Positions 6,251-11,688 of a stretch of DNA of 11,688 nt are shown here, in pieces. The notes under the pieces were generated by a model. That model searched no databases and had not been told where the DNA came from. It saw only the letters and a program-made list of their open reading frames with translations. The DNA is from Oscillibacter sp. (GTDB taxonomy: Bacteria > Bacillota > Clostridia > Oscillospirales > Oscillospiraceae). The DNA is taken from contig DPGF01000096.1 of the NCBI GenBank assembly GCA_003522105.1, positions 1,169 to 12,856 on the forward strand, read 5' to 3'. The first letter of the stretch is position 1, and each line of letters opens with the position of its first letter. Both the position numbers and the translations under genes were made by a program.

Positions 6251-6760
6251 TCATTCACCAAATTCGAAGGTCTCCCGCCCGTTCACCGCGTCGAGCGCGA
6301 GCTGCGCGCGGGAGAGCTCGTCGACAGTTTTGTCGTAATCGGCCTCCACTGCGGCAATATCGTAGTTTGCATAGCGGTAGTCGATGATGTTTGACTGCCG
6401 GCCGTACTGCTCCTCAACGCGCTCCTTGGGAAGGCGGCTCTTCATCTCAAGAAGCTTATTTTTGCGCCTTGTGAGCTGCGGGATATAGACCAGCATCTCG
6501 TCGATGGTCATGTCAAAGCCATCGACAAAATGCGTCGTGTTGAAGCAGTTGATCGCGTGCTTGAGACGGCGGATCTTTTCTTCGAGCGCTGCAAGGCGCG
6601 CCTGCGCCTCGGCGTAATCATAGACCGGGCGCACGGACGCTACGTCCTCGCCCATCGCAGCGCGGAAGTCGCGGCTGCGCGTTTCCTTGTCGAGCAGCGC
6701 GGTATATTCGTCGTTGAGCTTCTTCAAGAGCTTATTTGCCTCGGCGGAAGTGTAATTCAT
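6251..6760 (-). CDS. 169-aa coiled-coil protein, DUF6847/DIP1984-like
   Basis: The product begins MNYTSAEANKLLKKLNDEY and is strongly charged and helical. The central block RLAALEEKIRRLKHAINCFN is followed by GFDMTIDEMLVYIPQLTRRK, and a later segment reads SNIIDYRYANYDIAAVEADY. This helix pair joined by a DMTIDEML-type turn resembles DIP1984/septicolysin-type Firmicutes proteins I know as DUF6847; that match is from memory. There is no signal peptide or membrane segment, so it is probably cytosolic. I chose the ATG at 6760 over one at 6790 because AGAAGG lies about 9 nt upstream and the family begins here. Function is unknown; the septicolysin label in databases is not evidence of lysis. It is monocistronic. 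Confidence 0.85.
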   Translation of the reverse strand: MNYTSAEANKLLKKLNDEYTALLDKETRSRDFRAAMGEDVASVRPVYDYAEAQARLAALEEKIRRLKHAINCFNTTHFVDGFDMTIDEMLVYIPQLTRRKNKLLEMKSRLPKERVEEQYGRQSNIIDYRYANYDIAAVEADYDKTVDELSRAQLALDAVNGRETFEFGE

Positions 6761-7099
6761 ATTGTTCTGACCTTCTTTCTTATGCTTCAAAAAATGACGG
6801 GGAATGGCAGCGTGGATCAGACTTGCGGTGGGAGATCAGAAACCGGACAATGCTCAAGCATATCCTCCGGCATAAAGGCCGATTCTTGCAGTAGAAAGCT
6901 GATCTCTGCTTAAAAACCAGAGAGGGATTCACCGCCCCTCCTAAAAACATTGACCTTAGGCTGTACGCTGCTGCAAAGGGCTGATTTTCTAAGAACATGA
7001 TAAGGCAAGCGGGCGGAAAATGTCAAGATGCGGAGAGTTTCCCGGCAGAATAGAAAATTGGCAAGAACGAAGAGTTTATGATAATTGGCGTATGACAAA
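6761..7099. other. Gene-poor region upstream of the DUF6847 gene
   Basis: About 340 bp without a supported gene. It presumably contains the minus-strand promoter of the DUF6847 gene, but I could not fix boxes with confidence. A minus-strand GTG frame (about 6930 down to 6780) follows a GGAGGGG motif, but it overlaps the next gene's ribosome binding site and is rich in cysteine and arginine in a non-protein-like way, so I did not call it. The stretch may contain decayed coding sequence. Confidence 0.35.
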
Positions 7100-7139
7100 A
7101 AAGAGCTACCTGACTTCATTTGAAATCAGATAGCTCTTT
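7100..7139 (-). terminator. Terminator downstream of the TetR gene
   Basis: The arms AAAGAGCTACCTGA (7100-7113) and TCAGATAGCTCTTT (7126-7139) pair along 14 bp with one C-A mismatch on the plus strand, which becomes a G-U pair on the minus strand. The minus strand also has the better T-run, so it works best for minus-strand transcripts. Its stem closely resembles that of the hairpin at 5983-6026. Confidence 0.7.
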
Positions 7140-7451
7140 ATTCTTGGATAATCTAAAATGTTGTCATTTTGTTGTCACGGGGCAATTCCGTAACGCAAAA
7201 GTGCAGCATTTTCAAGGCTTTTTGGCCTTTCGGGGATTATTCCCACTCGTTGCAGGAACTCATAACTTAACGAATTTTGCTTAGGAATTATTTGTTCCTG
7301 TTCTTCTGAGAATTTTGATTCTCCATATTATCGTAGCTGTACGATGGATGCTTATCAAAACCTTATCAGCGGTGATAAGCACTGGGATGCGTGCAAGACA
7401 GTTGTTTCGGGAGGCTTGTGCTTTTTATTATATTGGTCGATAGATTGAAAA
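7140..7451. other. AT-rich stretch with possible element-end remnant
   Basis: No intact gene. On the minus strand, GAGTGGGAATAA (7248 down to 7237), preceded by CCTGCAAC, resembles the conserved 3' end of guaA, a known integration target. The same frame continues as a short terminal reading frame ending KMTTF and stopping at 7153. The inverted repeat TGCTTATCA/TGATAAGCA (7349-7357 with 7373-7381) lies nearer the TetR gene. These may be traces of an excised or decayed integrative element. No integrase domain is visible. Confidence 0.3.
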
Positions 7452-8027
7452 TCAAGTACCCGTTTGGCAGATTGGCTCTATCACGCCTAAAAAGTATTCT
7501 GTGATAACTTCCGGAGTTTCCTTCATCCCACGGGACAGCCACCAATCGATCGTTTCCACAAAAGAGGACGCAATGTGGTTTACCAGATAGTCCTCCGGCA
7601 GCGCTGCGCTTTTCAGCAGTCCCTTTTCGGCGTACTGGGTCACGATCAGCGTCCGCAGGTTGGTTTTGAAGTATTTCATAAAAATCTCATTATTTTCTGA
7701 GGACAGCAGCTCCAGAATGTTTCTATCGTTTTCCTGCAAGTGCCGCACCAGATGCAGAAACATGGAGTCCGTCTTGCTGCCGCAGGAATAATGATAATGT
7801 CCGTGGGGCAAGCCCATAGCCGTGTCGATGATATGCCCGAACAATTCTTCACACAGGGATTTCAACAGATAATCCTTCGTTTCAAAATGAGCATAAAAGG
7901 TCGTTCTTCCCACATTGGCTGCGTCAATAATCTCCTGCACAGAGATCTGATTGTAATGCTTCTGAGAAAGCAGCTCTGCAAATGCGGAGAAAATCGCATC
8001 TCTTGTTTTCTTCTGCCGTCTGTCCAT
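7452..8027 (-). CDS. TetR/AcrR family transcriptional regulator
   Basis: A 191-aa regulator beginning MDRRQKKTRDAIFSAFAELL. The N-terminal helix-turn-helix is typical: IFSAFAELLSQKHYNQISVQ, then EIIDAANVGRTTFYAHFETKDYLL (residues about 10-60). The rest is the helical ligand-binding and dimerisation domain, ending in IDWWLSRGMKETPEVITEYF, a pattern common in the C-terminal domains of small Firmicutes TetR proteins. I chose ATG 8027 over 8051 because GGGAGGAAGAT ends next to it. It is divergent from the P1B ATPase, and the 9-bp palindrome in the shared region is the natural operator, so the regulator probably represses the ATPase and perhaps itself. The ligand is unknown; a metal or another stress signal is inference. 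Confidence 0.93.
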   Translation of the reverse strand: MDRRQKKTRDAIFSAFAELLSQKHYNQISVQEIIDAANVGRTTFYAHFETKDYLLKSLCEELFGHIIDTAMGLPHGHYHYSCGSKTDSMFLHLVRHLQENDRNILELLSSENNEIFMKYFKTNLRTLIVTQYAEKGLLKSAALPEDYLVNHIASSFVETIDWWLSRGMKETPEVITEYFLGVIEPICQTGT

Positions 8028-8140
8028 ATCTTCCTCCCGAACAATTCGCAAAATCTGTTCCGAACCGAATGCTCCGTAAAATCTGCTTCTTGTTTCCTTA
8101 CTTCTTTCTCAATACAATAAGTTCAGAATAGAATAAAGTG

Positions 8141-8166
8141 TTCTGTATCGAATAAATGATACAGAA
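8141..8166. promoter_or_regulatory. Candidate TetR operator
   Basis: TTCTGTATC (8141-8149) and GATACAGAA (8158-8166) form a 9-bp perfect inverted repeat with an 8-bp spacer, between the divergent TetR and ATPase genes. Size and position fit a TetR dimer site. A weaker partial copy, CAGAA/TTCTG, lies at about 8124-8145. A -10-like TAGAAT is just upstream, so bound repressor would block ATPase transcription. Binding is inferred. Confidence 0.6.
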
Positions 8167-8203
8167 AAAGGCTTGCAGTGTCAAGAAGAAAGAGGTGTCC
8201 GAA

Positions 8204-10072
8204 ATGTTAAAACGAATTAACGATGTTCTGGCAGGACTCCCGATGACCATCATCGGAGGCGTTCTGCTTGTATTCAGCTTTGTTTTGCCGAGGGTGGACG
8301 TCAGTCTTCCGATTGACCCGGCGTGGGGAACGGTTGTGATTTCCGGGATTCCGCTTTTGTATCTTGCGGTGTGGCGGATCATTTATAATCCCGGCATCAG
8401 CAAAATCTCATCTGCCCTTCTGATTACCATTGCCATGTTTGCCGCCATTGCCATTGGCGACCTGTTCGCCGCCGGTGAAGTCGCTTTCATCATGGCGATC
8501 GGTGCGCTTTTGGAGGATGCCACCACAAACCGGGCAAAGAAGGGACTGAAAAAGCTCATCAGTCTTGCTCCGACGCAGTGACGGCGTATTCGGAACGGGA
8601 AGGAAGAAATGATTTCTGCTGAGAAAATCATGAAGGGCGATATGCTCCGTATTTTGCCCGGAGAAACCGTTTCGGTGGACGGTGTCATCGTGAGCGGCGA
8701 AACCTCCGTTGACCAGTCGATCATGACCGGTGAATCCCTGCCGGTAGATAAGGCAGTCGGAGACACGGTGTTCTGTGGTACAATCAATCGTTTCGGCGCG
8801 ATCGACATCCGTGCAACAAAGGTCGGCGAGGATAGCTCCTTGCAAAAGCTCATTCGCGTGGTGCAGGAAGCGGAGGACAAAAAAGCGCCCATGGCACGAA
8901 TTGCCGACCGGGTCGCAAGCTGGCTTGTCCCCATAGCGATGTTGGTTGCGGTCATTGCCGGTATTGCAACGCAGGACATCGTCCGTGCGGTAACGGTACT
9001 CGTGGTATTCTGCCCCTGTGCGCTGGTGCTGGCAACACCCACGGCGATTATGGCTGCCATCGGGCAGGCTACCAAACACGGCGTAATTATCAAATCCGGT
9101 GAAGCGTTGGAGAAGATGGGCAAGGTCGATACCATCGCCTTTGATAAAACCGGCACACTGACCTATGGAAAGTTGGAAGTCAGCGATGTTCTGTCCTTTG
9201 CTCCTGATTTGGACGAAGAAAAGCTCCTGTATCTTGCGGCTTCTGCCGAGGCAAAGAGTGAGCATCCGTTGGGGAAAGCAATCGTGGCGTATGCAAAAAA
9301 GCTTGATTTACCTCTTAGCGAATCTGCGGCGTTCCAAATGACCTCCGGCAAAGGCATTTCTGCCGAGGTAGACGGCTATCAGCTCCTTTGCGGCAACGAA
9401 AAGTATCTGCAAGAGTGCGGCGTTTCCGTGACGGCGAACGCTGATGCTGCACTGGAAAAGCTCCGGCTGCAAGGCAAAGCATCCATTCTCGTTGCGGTAA
9501 ACGGTCAATGCGTCGGTGTGATTGCGCTGTCGGATGTTCTGCGCCCGGAAGCTGCCGCAATGGTGCAGAAGCTGACCGCCATGCAGACAAACACAGTGCT
9601 GCTAACCGGCGACAATCAAAAGACCGCCGACTATTTTGCCGCGCAGGTCGGTATTCGTGAGGTCTATGCCGATCTGCTGCCGGAGGACAAAGTCGGCAAC
9701 ATCGCCGCATTGCAGCAGCGGGACAGAAATGTGTGTATGATCGGGGACGGCGTCAATGATGCCCCCGCACTGAAAACGGCAAGCGTCGGTGTTGCCATGG
9801 GCAGTATGGGCAGCGATATTGCGGTGGAAGCCGCTGACATTGCGCTGATGAGCGATGATATTTCAAAAATTCCGTATCTGAAACGGCTTTCCAATGCAAC
9901 GGTGAAAACCATCAAGCTCAGCATAACGCTTTCCATGTGCATCAACTTCCTTGCGGTCACGCTCTCTGTTCTTGGGTTGCTGAACCCCACCACAGGGGCG
10001 CTGGTGCATAACGCCGGATCGTGCTTCGTCGTGCTGATTGCAGCACTGCTGTATGATCGGAAATTTGAATAA
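8204..10072 (+). pseudogene. Heavy-metal P1B-type ATPase interrupted by an in-frame TGA
   Basis: A metal-exporting ATPase of 622 codons split by TGA at codon 126 (8579-8581). The frame is the same on both sides and homology-like sequence runs straight through. Before the stop lie four membrane helices (MTIIGGVLLV to FIMAIGALLE). After it come the actuator domain with TGES (175-178), CPC in FCPCALVLATP (270-272), phosphorylated D314 in DKTGTLT, the HP motif at 354-355, GDGVNDAP (from 514) and two final helices with HNAGS. There is no N-terminal HMA metal-binding domain, as in the short members of this group. Start 8204 follows AGAGGTG. ATG 8609 follows GGGAAGGAAG, so the second part could be translated separately. 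Substrate metal (Cu, Zn/Cd or other) is uncertain. Confidence covers family and interruption; whether it is inactive is open. Confidence 0.88.
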
Positions 10073-10080
10073 ATAAAGCC

Positions 10081-10116
10081 AACGCATCGGCAAGGAGCTT
10101 TCCTTGCCGATGCGTT
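10081..10116 (+). terminator. Hairpin after the ATPase gene
   Basis: A 16-bp perfect stem (10081-10096 with 10101-10116) with the loop GCTT starts 8 bp after the ATPase stop. The T-run is only three bases, so as a terminator it is imperfect. Confidence 0.65.
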
Positions 10117-10125
10117 TGGGTATGC

Positions 10126-10221
10126 TCAACTGTCTAATGGTCTGTACACTGTGACCGCTTTCAGATACTTCTCCGGATCACCGTTAAGTATCAGCTCGGC
10201 ATACGCTACAGCCTCGTTCTT
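10126..10221 (-). pseudogene. Short C-terminal coding remnant, unknown
   Basis: A minus-strand frame of 31 codons runs from an in-frame TAA (10222-10224) to TGA (10126-10128). It reads KNEAVAYAELILNGDPEKYL, then KAVTVYRPLDS. It looks protein-like and resembles the tail of a mobile-element protein, but there is no start codon or ribosome binding site and I do not recognise the parent. It lies just downstream of the truncated recombinase in the same orientation. Confidence 0.25.
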
Positions 10222-10269
10222 TTATACACAACTTTGCGCCTGAAAAAATCAAGAGGTGGAAGCCGCCAG

Positions 10270-10866
10270 TTAGACGGCCTCGCTCTTGACAACACGCAGC
10301 TTTGGTTGGTTGGCTTCTATGAAGTCCAATATCCGCTGGTGCTGGTCTGCAAAGTTAAATTCTACTTCAATTCGTTTTTCCTCATAAATGCTAATCTGTT
10401 TTATCAAGGCAACAACAATACCGCGCTCCAAATGGTCGATATTCTTATGCTTCAAAAATGTTTGCAGGTACGGGTCAGCGGAAGTGATACCGTTTGATAC
10501 AAAGGTCTGTTCCTCTTGCAGATTTGCGATAGTCTGCCGGATTTCCTCGGCCTGTTGTTCAAACTTCGCTTTCATGCGGTGGTATTCATCCCACGTCAGG
10601 TCGCCGCTTTTCCAGTCGATATACAGATTATCACAAAGATTTGTAATCTTGTGAAGCTCCTGTTCTTGTGTTTTCAGCAGCTTGTCAAGCCTTGTTGACT
10701 GATTACGCACTACGGGGGCTTGGTTTATTTCGTCAATGATTTCTGCGAGAGAACCGCAAAGGTCAATCTGTCTTTTGACAGCTTCAAATACTACCTGCTC
10801 CACCAACTCGTCCCGGATGGTGTGACTGCTGCACAAGCCTCTGGATTTCATAATGTACGTCTTGCA
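10270..10866 (-). pseudogene. Large serine recombinase, C-terminal fragment
   Basis: The frame from about 10866 encodes CKTYIMKSRGLCSSHTIRDE, which matches the end of the recombinase zinc-ribbon domain (C..TY....CSSH.I), followed by VVFEAVKRQIDLCGS. A long coiled coil follows (about 10770-10490), containing DNLYIDWKSGDLTWDEYHRM, the D-G-T-x-x-EY helical motif typical of this family. The tail ends IYEEKRIEVEF and KSEAV, then TAA (10270-10272). The catalytic serine resolvase domain and the first half of the protein are missing: reading upstream, the frame runs into the sigma-factor sequence. The fragment has no start signal of its own; ATG 10851 has no ribosome binding site. It is therefore a remnant of a Tn4451/TnpX-like or similar integrative element. 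Confidence 0.82.
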
Positions 10867-11159
10867 GCTATCAAGATGCTTTGTCCCGGCTGGGGCAAGC
10901 TGGCAAAGGCAGCGGCCACCAGCCCGTCGCTGATCTGAAGCTCACAGCCATAGGCCGGAAATATAAAACTGTCGCTGGGGTACTGATCTATCGTGCATAG
11001 CGTGTCCAGTTCCGAAAGCGGCAGCGTTTCAAAGGATGTTTCCCAGCCACGCTGACGCTTCCTTTCCCGGAAGTAGTCAACGGCTTCATGGTACAGTACC
11101 AGCTTGCAAAAATGGTCAAACTGGCAGCGCCTCCCGTAATCATCAGGGGTAACTTTCAT
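10848..11159 (-). pseudogene. Conjugative-element RNA polymerase sigma factor, truncated
   Basis: The N-terminal part, MKVTPDDYGRRCQFDHFCKL, with YHEAVDYFRE and later LDTLCTIDQYPSDSFIF, matches sigma-70-like regulators found in Tn916-type and related elements. ATG 11159 follows an excellent AAGGGGGTGA site. Relatives continue past LPQPGQSILI into a helix-turn-helix (region 4). Here the sequence leaves the family after about residue 97 (near 10869), reads six foreign codons and stops at 10848. The promoter-recognition half is thus lost and the gene is probably inactive. The foreign DNA is the recombinase fragment in another frame. Confidence 0.75.
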
Positions 11160-11294
11160 CTTCTCACCCCCTTTCCGTGGGGAGTGAGCAGGATGATCCT
11201 GTCCGTTGTCAGGGGCCTATGCTGGCCCTGGTCTGCTGACCGCCTCCTTTTCCATCTGATTTTTTGCCGGAAATGACAATCCGCGAAAATCGAC

Positions 11295-11330
11295 AAAAAT
11301 CGCCCGGCAGGTCGTAAACCTACCGGGCGA
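11295..11330 (-). terminator. Minus-strand terminator upstream of the sigma gene
   Basis: The arms 11300-11312 and 11318-11330 form a 13-bp stem (one pair is G-U on the minus strand) with a 5-nt loop. On the minus strand a TTTTT follows (11295-11299). It would block transcription entering the sigma gene from the right. Confidence 0.7.
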
Positions 11331-11360
11331 CGATTTGAAGCGTTTTGTTGTTTTCTTACA

Positions 11361-11369
11361 TGGTATAGT
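11361..11369 (+). promoter_or_regulatory. Extended -10 promoter of the right-end leader
   Basis: TGGTATAGT gives a -10 TATAGT (11364-11369) with the extended TG one base upstream. No good -35 is seen, which is acceptable for an extended -10. A second -10-like TATAAT lies at 11439-11444 behind a weak -35. Either would drive plus-strand transcription toward the window's right edge. Confidence 0.45.
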
Positions 11370-11442
11370 TCATACTCATAGCCGGAATATTCCCGTGGCG
11401 GGGCAAGGCTTTTTTTAAGCGGTAGAAGTGGATTAGATTATA

Positions 11443-11553
11443 ATGATAGTAAAACAGCATGGCGGCGTCCTCCCGTGGGCCGCCATGCCTTTAACTGCTG
11501 GGAATGACAGAAAGAAAGCAGCGGCCTTGATTTCTCAAAACCGCCACCAGTGA
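11443..11553 (+). CDS. Possible 36-aa leader peptide
   Basis: A short plus-strand frame begins MIVKQHGGVLPWAAMPLTAG and ends ALISQNRHQ at TGA 11551. Its first half is encoded by the perfect 10-bp hairpin GCATGGCGGC/GCCGCCATGC (11457-11466 with 11479-11488). It lies between the extended -10 promoter and a terminator hairpin, the place of an attenuator leader peptide. The ribosome binding site is weak, so translation is uncertain, and the TATAAT at 11439 overlaps its ATG. It could instead be a purely structured leader. Confidence 0.35.
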   Translation: MIVKQHGGVLPWAAMPLTAGNDRKKAAALISQNRHQ

Positions 11554-11577
11554 ATATAAATTAAGCGTGAAAATGGG

Positions 11578-11627
11578 TCTGCCCAGCAGCGGTTTTTTTC
11601 TTTTCTGCCGCTGGGCAGATGTTTTTT
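11578..11627 (+). terminator. Attenuator-like terminator near the right edge
   Basis: TCTGCCCAGC (11578-11587) pairs perfectly with GCTGGGCAGA (11610-11619), followed by TGTTTTTT. A competing register, AGCGG (11588-11592) with CCGCT (11608-11612), uses part of the same right arm, so two folds are possible. No stop codon of a gene precedes it; only the leader frame does. That is why it is read as an attenuator for a gene beyond 11688. The layout is like leaders of ribosomal-protection tetracycline-resistance genes, but the gene is not visible. Confidence 0.6.
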
Positions 11628-11688
11628 CTTTAGATACATGATAAGAGGAATTTTTGAAGATTCCATAAAGATTTGAAAAATGGACGGA

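Noticed and set aside
7344..7448. Plus-strand 34-codon frame starting MDAYQNLISGDKHW
   Set aside because: It has no ribosome binding site and overlaps the inverted repeat at 7349-7381. Too weak to call a gene.
8579..8581. UGA recoding as glycine, tryptophan or selenocysteine
   Set aside because: TGA is the normal stop of cyuA, the RHH gene, the TetR gene and the DUF6847 gene, so a reassigned code is excluded here. The residue expected is Gly in a non-redox position, and I saw no convincing selenocysteine hairpin after it.
8383..9265. Minus-strand frames opposite the ATPase
   Set aside because: They are antisense to conserved P-type ATPase motifs and span the internal TGA; there is no start context.
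1..11688. CRISPR array
   Set aside because: No regularly spaced direct repeats of 23-40 bp were seen anywhere in the window.

Overview
The window looks like a chromosomal segment of a Gram-positive Clostridia bacterium, probably a gut Oscillospiraceae/Ruminococcaceae-type species. The evidence is strong AGGAGG-like ribosome binding sites, TTGACA/TATAAT-type promoters, dense hairpin-plus-T-run terminators, a GC-rich core set beside AT-richer accessory DNA, and Firmicutes-type conjugative-element debris at the right end. TGA ends several intact genes here, so the standard code applies.

Left part (1-5975), mostly housekeeping. The window opens inside prfC (release factor 3, minus strand, 3' end off the window). 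A divergent tRNA-Gly(GCC) follows with its own promoter and terminator, and its 3' end is echoed downstream among further hairpins. Next comes a divergent pair of very small genes: a 49-aa protein of unknown function and a 59-aa ribbon-helix-helix protein. They share an AT-rich intergenic region carrying an inverted repeat. Then come an M32 metallocarboxypeptidase and a two-gene overlapping unit, cyuA (L-cysteine desulfidase) and pcp (pyroglutamyl peptidase I). These three suggest peptide and amino-acid catabolism.

Middle (5976-7451). A minus-strand gene for a 169-aa coiled-coil protein (DUF6847/DIP1984-like) sits between two related terminator hairpins. After it lies a gene-poor AT-rich stretch with a guaA-3'-end-like sequence and a short terminal reading frame, possibly the scar of an integrated element.

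Right part (7452-11688), accessory. A TetR-family regulator is divergent from a heavy-metal P1B-type ATPase and shares with it a palindromic candidate operator. The ATPase is complete from end to end but interrupted by one in-frame TGA at codon 126. Beyond it are the C-terminal part of a large serine recombinase and the N-terminal part of a conjugative-element sigma factor, joined in different frames at about 10866-10872. The window ends in a plus-strand leader region (extended -10 promoter, short ORF, hairpins, terminator) that looks like a transcription attenuator for a gene starting past 11688.

No wholly new system is proven. The most notable features are the split or inactivated ATPase, the sigma/recombinase junction, the reiterated tRNA 3' ends and the orphan attenuator.
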